Origin: Deroplatys truncata
Lineage: Eukaryota > Arthropoda > Insecta > Mantodea > Mantidae
Assembly (NCBI GenBank): GCA_030765065.1
Contig: CM060977.1
Location: 130,576,295-130,640,294 of the forward strand
Length of the DNA: 64,000 nucleotides
Direction: 5' to 3'
Below the pieces are notes generated by a model. That model made no database searches, had not been told where the DNA came from, and worked only from the letters and a program-made list of their open reading frames with translations. Both the position numbers and the translations under genes were made by a program. Of this stretch, positions 45,793-57,790 are shown one piece after another; position 1 is the first letter of the stretch, and every line of letters starts with the position of its first letter.

Positions 45793-47488
45793 CATTAGAA
45801 TCCCGATAACTCGACCTAATGTGGATTGAAAGGGCCTCGGGTTACCGGAATAAGGGATCTGTTATTTACAACTCATAACATAACAACTGCATATTACATA
45901 AATACATAAATAGCACAATATAGGAAACAGACACCAAAAATTATTACCGTGAAGGTAAATTTAAAAATACGTACTTACATCGAATAGAGAAGAAAGAGCT
46001 AATTCTTTTTATAAAAAATCTGATATGTTACACTCACATGACTTTCTATACTCTTGCACAAACTATTTTTAAAAACGCTTATTCTCCATATGCTTCATGT
46101 AATATCGATAGCAATAATCTTATTGCTAATTTTCTTGTATATGCTAGGGGAATTGGTGGGCTTTAAGCGATAGTCAAATACTTTAAGAGCTGGCTGCTAT
46201 GTCGAGTATTCGATTCTCTTTGCATTACCAGGACAAAAAAAAATGAATAACGAATTCCCATTGGAGAAGAAGTATAAGTATTGGAAACTTTAACGCAATG
46301 AAAAGCAATATTTCAAAAATGGTTCACTAAACAAAAAAAAATGTATATAAAATAAACTGTGTATTTTAACGCGATCTACATTTCTTGTGTAGTAAAATTT
46401 TGTCTATCTCTTATGGTTTAGCAGTTATGCAACAGTCGTTCACAATGAAGAACACTTTTGGAGACATTCCCAGAAAATTCAAGATATACATTTTATTTTT
46501 CATAAAAGTATCTTAAATATATGATATTTTAATCAAAATCCTTAGAGCCATTTTTGAGAAAATTAAAATTTTCGAAAAAGTTTCCTTGTAAAGGGTTATC
46601 TGGGGTGGAGGATTTTCTTGAAAACCTTCGTGTCGCGTCTCTGGAAGATACTGAACCTAAATACCAAGTTTGGTGTATATCCGACTGTTCGTTTCTGAGT
46701 TATGCTGTTCAAAGAGAGACAGACAGACACACACGGACATGTTTCCAAAAATGCTTTTTTTTGGATTCAGGGGGCCTCAAAACATATTTCCTGTTAAATC
46801 TCGGTATCGAAAACAATGCTTACCCTACTTACTGTACGCAGTAGAGAAAGTAAAAATCTTGTGAATGTAGACTCTCACACTCATTTCGTCGCCGTACAAC
46901 TTCATCACGTAAGCTATTTTCACTGGCACAAACACAACTAACAAACACGAACAGTAAGCCTGAAATCTAGTAAACTGTACTGTAACCAGAATAACTGAAA
47001 ATTTTAGCTTACCACGTAAGTACTGGGTAAAACAATAAACCTTCAAACCCTCCAAACAAGTGTGAGTGCTACACAGATTATTAGCGGCAAGCGTTTGATT
47101 ATCTGACAATGGTCGTACGTTCTGACTCAGATATCGAAGGTCAATACACAGCCAGTCTTTTTTGTTAGTGATGGAAAATGCGGTAGCTTGTATTTCCACA
47201 AAAATAACAAAACCTGTCACCAAATTAGTGTCATAAACATACTGCAAAATTTTAAAACGCTATACCATACCAAATACCTAAACGGATCAGGAAAACAGAG
47301 GACATTTATATGCAAGAATAGTAACACTAATATGTAAGCTAATTAGAATTTACCTGTACTGCTTATAGCTCAATGGATTATAGAAACTATTACAGTCAAG
47401 TTTAACAATAAAAAATAAAAAAGTAAAACAGGTTGTTCAGCTATACGTCACGTCAAACTATCGAGATCGAGTTATCGCGATTCTACTG
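45793..47488. mobile_element. pogo/Tigger-like inverted-repeat element containing an HLE
   Basis: The ends read CATTAGAATCCCGATAACTC and, on the other strand, CAGTAGAATCGCGATAACTC, flanked by TA (45,791-45,792 and 47,489-47,490). TIRs starting CAGTAGAA with GATAACTCGA are typical of pogo/Tigger elements. The outer element without its HLE (46,014-46,857) is about 0.85 kb. A 140-codon minus-strand ORF in the right arm shows no DDE motif, so it is probably non-autonomous. Confidence 0.6.
46014..46857 (+). mobile_element. HLE repeat, full length, inside the pogo-like element
   Basis: About 844 bp, from A(5)TCTGATATGTTACACTCACA to GTAGAGAAAGTAAAAAT. A short deletion removes part of the ATTTTTGGGTGGAATGC block before the hairpin. 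Flanks show no duplication. Confidence 0.8.
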
Positions 47489-47589
47489 TATGACTATGAA
47501 GGACCAAAAGTAATTATGGTGAAAAGGTTGATTTCGCGGATCAAATTATCCAAGCCAGCATTCACATAGCCAACAAGGAAAACTGCAAT

Positions 47590-47695
47590 AACAACTTCGG
47601 TCAGTTGGTCTAGCCCAGGATTTGAACACGGAACCTCCCGAATGCGGGCCTGAGCCATCCCGCTAGTCTACTTTCTCTTAATCCAGATAAAATAT
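47590..47695 (-). repeat. tRNA-derived SINE head
   Basis: On the minus strand, ACTAGCGGGATGGCTCAGGC is an A-box region and CGTGTTCAAATCCTGGG a B box about 30 bp later. A short body then continues left to about 47,590. No acceptor stem is complete. Confidence 0.55.
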
Positions 47696-47736
47696 CGTCA
47701 CCATTTATATATTCGCTGCAGTTGTAAGCACTATCA

Positions 47737-47800
47737 GATTTTTAAAAAGCTGGTTGTTATGTGGTGGCTTCAAAATGCCATACTCTCTGCATGACCACGA
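47737..47800 (+). mobile_element. small HLE fragment
   Basis: AAAGCTGGTTGTTATGTGGTGG...CATACTCTCTGCATGACCACGAG matches an internal HLE block. The next full copy begins a few bases later. Confidence 0.45.
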
Positions 47801-47806
47801 GAAAAA

Positions 47807-48648
47807 ATCTGGTGTGTTACACTCACATGACTTTCTCTACTCTTGTACAAACTACTTTTACAAACGCTTATTCTCCATATGCTTCATGTTAATCCAAATA
47901 TCGAGATGTTAATGTTATTGATAATGTTCTTGTAGATTTTAGCAATAGTCAAATACTTTAAGAGCTGGTTGCTATGTGGAGTATTCCATTCTCTTTGCAT
48001 TACCAGGACAAAAAATGAATGACGACTTCCCTTTTAAGAAAAAGTATAAGTATTGGAATATTTAAGGGAATAACAAGTAATATCTCGAAAATGGTTCACT
48101 CAACAACAAAAAAAAAGTATGACATAAATTGTGTATTTTAACGCGATCTACATTTCTTGTGTAGTAAAATTTTGTCTATCCCTTATGGTTTACCAGTTAT
48201 GCAAAAGTCGTTCACAATGAAGAACACTTTTGGAGACATTCCCAGAAAATTTAAGATATACATTTTATTTGTCATGAAAGTATCTTAAATATAAGATATT
48301 TTAATCAAAATCGTTAGAGCCATTTTTGAGAAAATTAATTTTTTTAAACATGTTGCATGTAGAGAGTAATCTGTGGTGGGGGATTTTCTTGAAAACCTTC
48401 GTGTCGCATCTCTGGAAGATACTGAACCTAAATACCAAGTTTTGTGTTTCTCCGACTGTTCGTTTCTGAGTTAGACTGTTCAGACACAGACACACACACA
48501 CAGACACATGGACATGTTTCCAAAAATCCTTTTTTTTTTTTGGATTGACAAGGCCTCAAAACATATATTTCCGGTGAAATCTCGGTATCGAATTTTTGGG
48601 TGGAATGCAATACTTCCCCTACTTACTGTACGTAGTAGAGAAAGAAAA
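47807..48648 (+). mobile_element. HLE repeat, full length
   Basis: About 842 bp, near consensus: TCTGGTGTGTTACACTCACA at the left, CA-rich block at 48,485-48,508, hairpin CTACTTACTGTACGTAGTAG, then AGAAAGAAAAA. Confidence 0.85.
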
Positions 48649-48664
48649 ACGAATATCTACTTAT

Positions 48665-50085
48665 CTACTTACCACTTGAAAATAGAATAAGTATTTAAAA
48701 ATTAAAAGCAATAACAACGAACATCTCCAAAAAGGCTTAATGCCAAAAAAACCCTTTATTTCACATAAATTGTATGCTTTAATGAGATCTATATTTTTGT
48801 AGCAGTAAGATTTTGTCTGTCCCCTACGGTTTACCAATTATACACATTTCATTCAGAATGAAGAGAACTTTACATTTACTCAAATTATATTTATCCTTTA
48901 TCACCCAAATATCTAAAACATGAGTTTTCAGTAACATCATTTAAGCCATTTTTGAGAAAATAAATAATAACAACAATTTTTCAAATAATTTTGTGGGCCG
49001 GGGATCTTCTTGTTAATCCTCGAGTGACATTCTTGAAAGACATTGCACTTAAATGTCAAGTTTGGTATTTAACCGACTTTTCGTTAGGAGATATGCTGTT
49101 TTTAGACAGGGATACACACGCGGCACCTTTCTGCAAAAATACCTTTTTTACTTTCTCTACTATGTATAGTAAGTAGGGGAAGTATTGCATTTCATCCGAA
49201 AATTCTATACCGAGATTTCACCAGAAATACTTGTTTTGAGGCCCCCTGAATGCAAATAAAGCATTTATGGAAACATTTTCGTGTGTGTGTCTGTGAACAG
49301 CATAACTCAAAAACTAAAAGTCGGATAAACACCAAACTTGGTGTTTAAGATCAATAACTTTCAAAGATGGGACACGAAGATTCTCAAGAAAATTCCCCTA
49401 CTCTAGATTACACTTTATTTTGAACATTTTTCTAAAATGTTGACTTCCTCAAAAATAGCTCTAACGATTTTTATTAAAATATCACATGTTTTAGGTATTT
49501 TAAGGCAAATTAAATGTACACATTTAATTTCCTTGGAGTTTGCCCAGAAGTTTTCTTGATTCTGAATGACTCGCATACTGGTTAACCGTAAGAGGTACAC
49601 AAAATTTTATTACACAAAGAATGTGGATCTCGTTAAAACACACAATTCATCTCATATATTTGTTTTGTCGAGTGAACCATTCCCGAGATGTTAATTTTTA
49701 TGTATTTTAATTTTCCAATACTTATACTTTTTTCAAATGGGAATTCGTTATTCATTTTTGTTACGTTCTGGACATGCAAAGAGAATAAATTGCTCCACTC
49801 CACATAGCAACCAGCTCTTAAAAGATTTGACTGTCGCTTAAAGTCTACCATATTCCCCTTGCATCTACAAGAAAATTAGCAATATTCAAACGTTTATCTC
49901 GATTGACATGAAGCAGATGGAGGTTAAGCGTTTGTAAAAATAGTTTGTACACGAGCAGTGAAAGTCATGCGAGTTGATCACATCAGACTGTTTTTGGTAT
50001 CGGGATGTTTCAAAACGTGTATTTCCGGTGAAATCTTGATATCGAACTTTTGGATGGAATGCAACAATCTCTCTACTATAGGGAA
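48665..50085 (+). mobile_element. older HLE, split by an inverted HLE insertion
   Basis: The parts are 48,665-49,146 (its own first ~350 bp missing) and 49,993-50,085 (GGTATCGGGATGTTTC... to a decayed hairpin CTCTCTACTATAGG). The break falls in the T-run before the GGATTC-like block, the same site as at 15,170. Confidence 0.7.
49147..49992 (-). mobile_element. HLE repeat, full length, nested in a sister copy
   Basis: About 846 bp. The hairpin end is ACTTTCTCTACTATGTATAG and the other end GATCACATCAGACTG. Inserted in opposite orientation into the T-run of the older copy. Confidence 0.8.
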
Positions 50086-51028
50086 ACAGTATAGAATTTA
50101 AAAATTCACCAAAACAGCATCTTCGTTTTACAACTCGTAAATGTCACTTTCGTCTGTCTGGATTTATTTTTTATTTTCTACATCCATTTAAGCATATTTA
50201 GTGTTTGTATGCCCGAAGTCATTTAAATAGTAATTACAAGCTGACATAGATACAACGTTTCCTTAGCTGCTTCCCGTCAGGAACTTTTGCAACGCAGTAA
50301 TTATTAAACAAATACTCAAAAGAAGCTTTTTTCACTCTTTTGAGATTGAATTTTTACAAACGATCAACTAATGAATCGTAACAATAGTATAGTACTTCAA
50401 GGGTACGATTTATAATAATAGGATTTTGTTTCCATTTGGTGTGTCCCTGAATAATATGGACTTTATAAAGTATTTTAAAATTATGTTGGATTAAAAATTA
50501 AAGTTTACGTGCGGTTTATACAATATATAGTTTGAAGGTTTAATGACCTAATCGTTTCTACACACGAAAAGTGTGTAGTAGAATGTTCATAAAATGGATA
50601 AAGATATAGGATTAATATTTTAATTTTTTCACCAACGCCGAGTAGGGTGTACCCTAGGGTTAAAGAGGAATTCAAGACTGCTTTAATGGCTTTTCTGACA
50701 GCGCAATGATGGCTCAGTATCCTTAAATCTCCAGTCACTCATTTTAAGCGTTCAATTAGCTTTAGTGCGTGGGACAACCTTTTTGCACTAAACAAGTAGT
50801 TATCTCCTCATCCAGAGTCTATGGAGGGGAATACACTGAAAACTCATTATTTGTGATGTAGCCTAATCCCAAAAATTAGCTAAATGCTTCTTAAACAGTA
50901 ATCTTATTATCTAGTTTTTAGGCAATTTTCCTTTTTAGACAACTATTTAATGTCTATGCTATCATAAGTAGTACTGCAGCTCCTGGAGGTAAATAATTAA
51001 TTTCATTAACTGAATAAATGCTTTATTA
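50086..51028. other. unassigned AT-rich stretch
   Basis: About 940 bp up to the LINE target-site duplication. No feature supported. Confidence 0.35.
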
Positions 51029-51360
51029 AATTCCTTTCAATGATGATGATGATGAGATGCGGTTTAAGGGCGCTAAACTGATAGGGTCATCAGCGCCCTT
51101 GCAATGTATAAAATATAAAGTCAAAAATATAAAAGACGGGTAAAAAAAACGCATAATTAAAAAACGGAACACAAACCCGCGATGTCCAAAAAGCTAAAAA
51201 CAAGAATACACCAATCCCAAAAACCAACACACTAAAGGCATAGGCAATAAAAGAGAACTGTAGAATGCGAGGGACATGAGCGCCATATGTCCACTGGGGA
51301 GTAGAGTCCCCATTAAAATAGACAGAATAAAATTACAAAGCTAAAAGGACGCTCAACGCG

Positions 51361-54300
51361 TCAAATGCGCAGATTCAAATCACTGTCACGAATAAAACGT
51401 AAAACACATTCTACAGGACGCGCGTCGTCTGCTAAAACGTTGGCTAGGCCAACAGGCAGACCAACACGAACGCGCAACGGAGATAAAATTTGACACTCTG
51501 TTAAAATGTGACGCACCGTTAAGGGTGCATCACACTGCTCACACAGTGGTACGGGGTCACCACTGAGCAGGTAGCTATGACTAAAAAGACAATGCCCGAT
51601 GCGTAAACGAGCTAAAAGTACCTCTTCCCGACGACACGAACGAGAAGAGGTACCCCAGATTAACGGGAGAGGCTTAACCTCCCGCAACTTGTTCCCCCGG
51701 AGGGCCGTCCACTCATCCCTCGAAAGCGAGAGGATGCGGCTGCGTAAAATAACAAACAAATCTGTGGAGGGAACAACAGAGGTAAAATATCTGGGTAATA
51801 AAATCGCCGACCTGGCAGCGGCGTCGGCAGACTCATTACCTGAGATGCCCACATGACCTGGATTCCACATGAAGGAGACGCTGATGCCAAGGACACCAAG
51901 CGAGTGGAGCAGGTCATGAATGCGCTGTACGAGCGGGTGGTAACTTACAGCGAGCTAATACTTTGAAGAGCACTTAGGCAGTCTGAACAAATAAAACAGT
52001 TCCGTAAGTCGTGCCGCTGAATGTATAAAAGGGACTGATAAATGCTAAAACGTTCGGCGGTAAAAATCGAACATTGCCCCGGTAAACGAAAGGTAAAACT
52101 ATTCCCACCACAAACAAAGGCACATCCTACTCCAGCATCAGTCTTAGATCCATCAGTAAAGATAAAATGAAAGTCCCCGAATTGCGACTGAAGTTCTAAA
52201 AACGCTGATCTAAAGACTGAAGAAGGGGTCTCATTCTTCGGCATCGACGATAACCCAAGGTGACAGTGGGCCTCAGCGCGCAACCATGGAGGAAAACGCG
52301 TTTCCCCCCTTGGAAGGGCCGGCGCTGGCGTAACGTCCAAATGCCGAAGAAGTTGACGAAATCGAACCCCTGGAGGGAGAATTGCAGAGGAGCTAACTAA
52401 ATATTGCCGATCAAGCGAATCCTCGTAAAATATCGCGAAGGAAATTGGTCAGGCAAGCTGGACAGTCGACAGGCATAGCTGCATTGGAGCATCTCACGCC
52501 TGAAGGACAGCGGAGGTTCGGCAGCTTCAGCATATAGGCTAGGTACAGGGCTGGTTGGAAAGGTCCCTTTAGCGACTCTTATGCCACGATGGTGAATGAC
52601 ATTCAATCGACGTAATAAAGATGGACGTGCCGATGAATAGGCAATGTACCCGTAATCAAGTTTGGATCGGAACATAGAGCGGAACATAGAAGGACGGTCC
52701 GATCAGCTCTCCAGGATGTGCCATTTAAAACACGTAAAATATTAAGAGAACGGTCACACTTTGCTTTTTAAAAGGAAACGTGAGAAGTCCAGCTCAGCTT
52801 TCGATCAAAGATCAACCCCAAAATTTTCACCTCGTCTGCAAACGGAAGGAACTCCGGCCCAAGAAGGGGAGAGGGCGGAGATAAAGCCTTCCGGTGCCAG
52901 AAATTAATACAGACGGATTTCTCGGCGGAGAAATTAAAGCCGTTGGCGTTACTCCAGGCGTAGAGACGGTCGATACAGATCTGGAGACGGCGTTCGAGTA
53001 GACAGGTCCGCAGTGAACTGCAATAAATGGCAAAATCGTCAACAAAAGGGACGATGAAATGCCAGGTGGAATACAATCAACAATGGAGTTGACAGCAATT
53101 GCAAAAAGTGTGACACTGAGTACAGAGCAGTGCGGTACTCCGTTCTCTTGAATAAAACGACTAGATAAAACCGAGCCCACACGTACACGAAAGACGCGGT
53201 CCGTCATAAACTCCCGAAGAAATATGGGAAGACGACCGCGGATATTCCATGCGTGAAGTGTACGTAAAATGCCGCCCCTCCAACAAGTGTCACAAGCTTT
53301 CTCCAGGTCAAAAAACACAGCCACGGTTTGACACTTTCTCAGAAATCCATTCATAATATGCGTCGATAGGGACACCAGATGGTCGACGGTAGAGCGATAG
53401 CGACGAAATCCGCACTGAGCGCTCGCTAGAAGTTTCTGAGACTCAAACCATCATGTCAACCGCCCGTTGATCATGCGCTCCATCACCTTGCAAATGCAAC
53501 TGGTGAGGGAGATAGGGCGGTAGCTGGAAGGTAGTTGGCGTTCCTTCCCAGGCTTAAGTATAGAGACAATGGTGGCTTCGCGCCAAACGAAAGGAAAAAG
53601 GCCGTCTTGCCAAATACGGTTATAGACCTGTAAGAGAAAGGGTTTACTGTCGGCTGAAAGGTTCTGTAACATCAGGACATGAATGCCGTCCGGCCCAGGA
53701 GCGGAGTGCCGAGAGCAATGAAGAGCGTGCTCCAGCTCCCTCATTGTGAAAAGTTCGTTATAGCATTCATTATTAGCAGACCAAAAATTATATGTTGCGG
53801 AATCCAGCCGGTCTTTAATAGAGCGAAACCGGCGGAATAATGGTCTAAAACTGGAAACCGCCTCAAAGGCAGTACCAAGAGCGTTAGCAATGGTAGCCGG
53901 ATCCACTATGGTGGCATTGGAAACCTGAAGGCCAGACAATACAATGCGACACTTTACCTGAGAAGCGACGAATTTTATCCAAAACAACAGAGGAAGGTGT
54001 GAAACGATTAAGAGACTCGACAAAATGAGTCCAAGATGCCTTCTTGCTATCCTGAATAATGCGACGAGCCCGACGCGCGATTCTTTAAAAGTAACCAAAT
54101 TATCAAGTGAAGGGTGTCGCCGAAACACCCTAAGTGCAGATCTACGGGCACGAACGGCAACCCGACACTCCTCGTTCCACCAAGAAACAGGAATCCGTCG
54201 AGGGTGAGAGGATGAAATTGCGCGTTCGGCGGCAGATAGAATCGTAGACGCAAGGAGCTGCACTATTTGGTTAACGTCAGTGAAGGGCTGGTCCGCAAAA

Positions 54301-55033
54301 GACACAAGGCTGGAATACAATATCCAGTCGGCTTTTGTGAATATCCAGGTAGGTACTCTGGAATGTTGGACGTGGTGAGACAGAAGAGAAACGATGCAGG
54401 GGTAATGGTCGCTGGAGTAGGTGTCAGCGACGACCTTCCACTGCAGACGACTAGCAAGCTGCATGGAGCAAACGGCAAGGTCCAAGTGAGAGAGTGTACC
54501 GGAAGAATCAGAAAGAAACGTAGGCTCACCTGTATTCAGAATAGAGAGGTTGAACAGATCAAAAATGTCAGAAAGTAGAGTTCCCCTCACACAAGCCCTT
54601 GGCGAACCCCACAGGGGGTGATGGGCATTAAAATCTCCCAAAAGAAGAAATGATGTTGGGACAGCAGACAGGAGAGCGCGAATGTCCACGTTAGCGAGCG
54701 GAGACGATGGAGGTGAATATGCAGAGCAAACAGAAAAGAAAAAGCCAGGTAACTAGTTTAACGGCAACAGCTTGCAAGTCGGACGTAATAGTGAGAGTTT
54801 GAAAATGAACGTCGTTACGCATTAATAGCATTGACACCTTCATGAGCAGGAATACCCTCCTCCGGTTCAAGATCGTAGCGAACCGGAGTATACCCTCGAA
54901 GATCAAAAGGGTCGTGAGGGCGAAGCTTGGTCTCCTGCAAACACACGACCATAGGTCAATGGGAACGCAATAAAAATTGCAGTTCTGCCCTAAGCGATCG
55001 TACACCACGTAAATTCCAGGTCAGGATAGCCAT
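51361..55033 (-). pseudogene. LINE ORF2: AP-endonuclease, reverse transcriptase, RNase H, zinc motif
   Basis: Starts at the ATG 55,033 (MAILTWNLRGVRSL) with a stop at codon 26 (54,958). The endonuclease shows LQETKLRPHDPF, LLLGDFNAHHPLWG (54,640) and SDHYPCIVSL (54,400). RT shows SAPGPDGIHVLML (53,690), FFDLEKACDTCWR (53,305), NGVPHCSVLSVTLF (53,135) and FVDDFAIYCSS (53,030), the catalytic pair being intact. RNase H shows FTDGSK (52,150), TAERFSIYQSL, CSDCLSALQS and NPGHVGISGNESADAAAR (51,860). The final zinc motif is CEQCDAPLTVRHILTEC (51,530). Stops or frame changes occur near 54,958, 54,830, 53,452, 53,045, 52,760, 52,395 and 51,945. The protein nicks DNA and primes reverse transcription at the target. 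Confidence 0.92.
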
Positions 55034-55071
55034 TAAGAAAAAGGGATAAACTGTCTACTTAGAAGGGCGGC

Positions 55072-56355
55072 TTAAAAGTATATTTTGCTTAACCTTTGGG
55101 CTCGGGCTTTTGGAATGGAGTTGGTCAGACTCCATAGCCTCCTCGAAGGGAGGGCCCATGCGCTCAGAACCAGAAACCGACTCAAGCGCCGAGAATCGGT
55201 TCTGGGTGGCAACGGGTGAAGGGGCCGCTGAGCGCGGCTTGTCCCAGGAACTTCCTGGGACTGCGACCTTGGAGTAGGAGAAGGTGAGCTTTTCATACCG
55301 CGCGCACGCGGAGGGTATTTCAAAAATTCTTCTTTGCGTAGTTTCTGCTTGGACTTCTTATCAATGCCTTGGGACTTCATGACCTTAGGAGCAGTTTTAG
55401 CTGGCTTAGTAACTATAGCAAAAATGGACGGCCAGATGGTAGTGGCGGTTAATGCAGTCATGGTCCAGGTCTGAGTTTCGGCATCTACTCGTGGTACCGG
55501 CGAGGCAACAACAGAACTAAATGTACCAGATCGCAGGAGCGAAGGTTGGCGCGCATGGTAACGCCTCCGGGGTTCAGCGAAGGGGAGTTTTTTCCTTTAC
55601 CCGAATCTCCTGGATCGCCTTCTCATCCAAGTACCGCGGACAGTCGGCAAACGACGCAGAATGAGACCCTTTGCAATTAACGCAGATGGGGACTGTTGAA
55701 CAGTTACCTACGTGTGAGGGTTGGCTACATGATGCACAGATGACAACGGCACTCTTACATAAGACTTGCGTATGCCCAAAACGTTGGCATTTGAAACAAC
55801 ACAGAGGTCTAGGAATATAAAGCCTCACAGCAATCCGTTCGTACCCTGCTGAAATGCTCGTGGGCAGATCGACGCCATCAAATGTTATAAACAGGGTACG
55901 AGCGGGTACCAATACGCTGTCGCGTTTGGCCTGCACTCGATGAATCCCTGTCACCTTCTGGTCTGCAAGATATTCTACCAGGTCCTCGTCCGAAATACCA
56001 TCGAGGCTATGCGTGGTGATAACGCCTCGACAGGAATTCAAGGTGCGGTGCTTCTCAACACGGATGGGATCACCGTGGAGAAGCATGGCGCGCAACAAGG
56101 TCTTACTTTGTTGATCGGACTTACTCTGCACCAACAATGAACCGTTGCGTAGGCGAGTGCAGGAATGAACAGGACCAGCAACTGAGTCAATGCCCTTCTG
56201 GATGATAAAAGGGTTCACCTTCTCGAATGATTGTCCTTCCTCTGTACGGGTAATCACTAAGTGACAACCAGCGTTGGCGGTGCTACTTCTGTTACATTAA
56301 CTTTTCGGCGCTTGTTGGAAAGGGTGCTCCATAGCGAAAAAAAATCCTCCACCAT
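55072..56355 (-). pseudogene. LINE ORF1 (Gag-like, three zinc knuckles), frameshifted
   Basis: The likely start is the ATG at 56,355 (MVEDFFSLWSTLSNKRRK). A frame change at about 56,260 leads into a 227-codon open stretch with an RNA-binding-like region and three CCHC knuckles: CFKCQRFGHTQVLC, CASCSQPSHVGNC and CVNCKGSHSASFADC. A second frame change follows at an A-run near 55,590. The Pro/Ser/Lys-rich tail ends at 55,072. ORF2 starts 39 bp later. Confidence 0.88.
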
Positions 56356-56967
56356 TGCAACCGTCTCCGAACTCGGGCTCTGACTTCCCGGGCTTGGGTG
56401 AGTGGCCTATCTATATCAGGCTCACCCCAGGGCACACCTCCCAGAACATAGACAGAGGGACCCAATTGCAGTCAGAAGTCAGCAGCTCATGCAATGGCCC
56501 CCCCGCGGGACTGCAGTTGAACAGCGGATACGAACACAAACCCTACATGACGATCCCGGGTGGTGGGGATGACGCCATTACCCACTCACCCAGCTGCACA
56601 CCTCGTGCGCGGGTACCCGTCAGACTGTGTCCACGGAGGATTTAAATAAAAAGATAAAAAAACAAAGTGTGTGGGCGTTTCGCGCACAAGGTAGGCCGGC
56701 GAAGAAGTAAAAAAGATGGGTAAGTGAATGGGCGTAGGGCGAAATGCATAAATAGAAGAGAAGAAAGAAACGATGGCGAGGGGCGACATGGAATGAAATG
56801 CACAGAACGCACGAGAGCCTACCTTGAGTCCCCCGGTCACGAGAACGAACCCACCTTGACCGGACGGGGATGAAGCGATGAAGATGGCGATGAGTGGCTC
56901 GGGAACCCCCGGGTACGCCAACATCAGTACTCACATAAGGTGAGCCCCTGGGGGGAATTCCTTTCAA

Positions 56968-57639
56968 GGCTAAGCCCATGTGGAGTTCACCTTAAATCTG
57001 CAGTTATACTTCAAAGCCTCAGGAATCTTCATTTGCCACGACTAGTAAAGCAGAGCAGTAGGTGTGCACCGTTCCTAAAAACGTGGTGGAGTAAAATAAA
57101 CTAAAAAGTTGCTACAGCGCCTTGTGGTCAAATTATTCATCATTCTGTTACATAGAAATACTTTTATTAGTTTACAGAATTTATCTCTGTCTTCTTCATA
57201 CACAAATTATTTGGTAATGTTGAAATTCAAGGTATACTACTCATCCAGTACAATGCCTTCAATTTGTGCAGGATTCTAAACTTAAGAGAATGAAATAAAT
57301 AATGCATCATATTTTACTCTACGCAGCATTTTCTCTGATTGTTTGTTTATTTACTCAATCCTACCAATATATAATGTAGTAAAAATTGTGTATAACTGGC
57401 TCATTATGACCACGTGCCTATAATATCAATTACATAACACCCATGTTCCAATTTACCGTGGCTTATAGAGAAAAGATGAATCCATTTTTGATACTCTTTT
57501 CTTAGAACAACGAAACAATCAAATTGAGGTTTACTTATGGACGCTATTTAACTACTGTGGTCTTTAGCGTCCCATTCTATATCGGGCGTGAAAAATCGGA
57601 AATTTTACTCAGATGCCTCTTTAAGGCTTGAGGTAAAAC
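56968..57639. other. unassigned spacer
   Basis: About 670 bp to the right of the LINE with nothing recognised. Confidence 0.3.
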
Positions 57640-57790
57640 TACGACCGGGACCACCAGCTTTACTTCCCTTCCGAAGGAAGCCATTCAAAGGATTTTAAGC
57701 CTGAAAACGTCCATCGCCTTCCGCTAGGTTGAACCCGCGACCTCGGAAACCAGAGGCTTGCATGTTACCCATAGACCACGGAAGATGACT
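57640..57790 (-). repeat. tRNA-derived SINE
   Basis: On the minus strand, CCGTGGTCTATGGGTAACATGC is an A-box region and TCGCGGGTTCAACCTAGC a B box about 30 bp later, followed by a body to about 57,640. Not a complete tRNA. Confidence 0.65.

Larger units (their letters stand above)
51041..56955 (-). mobile_element. I-type LINE retrotransposon, structurally full length
   Basis: About 5.9 kb. A perfect 12-bp duplication AATTCCTTTCAA flanks it (51,029-51,040 and 56,956-56,967). Read right to left: a ~600-bp 5' leader starting CCCCCAGGGGCTCACC, ORF1 with zinc knuckles, ORF2 with endonuclease, reverse transcriptase, RNase H and a C-terminal zinc motif, a ~320-bp 3' leader with a GCGCCCT...AGGGCGC inverted pair, and a (CAT)n tail at 51,041-51,053 instead of poly(A). 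Presence of RNase H and this tail argue for the I group rather than Jockey. It is markedly more GC-rich than its surroundings. Confidence 0.92.

Noticed and set aside
46825..47247. 140-codon minus-strand ORF as a pogo transposase.
   Set aside because: No DDE/D triad or CENP-B-like domain seen. Part of it lies in the HLE end, so the frame is probably accidental.
54267..54578. Plus-strand ORFs inside the I-type LINE.
   Set aside because: Antisense shadows of the ORF2 endonuclease region.
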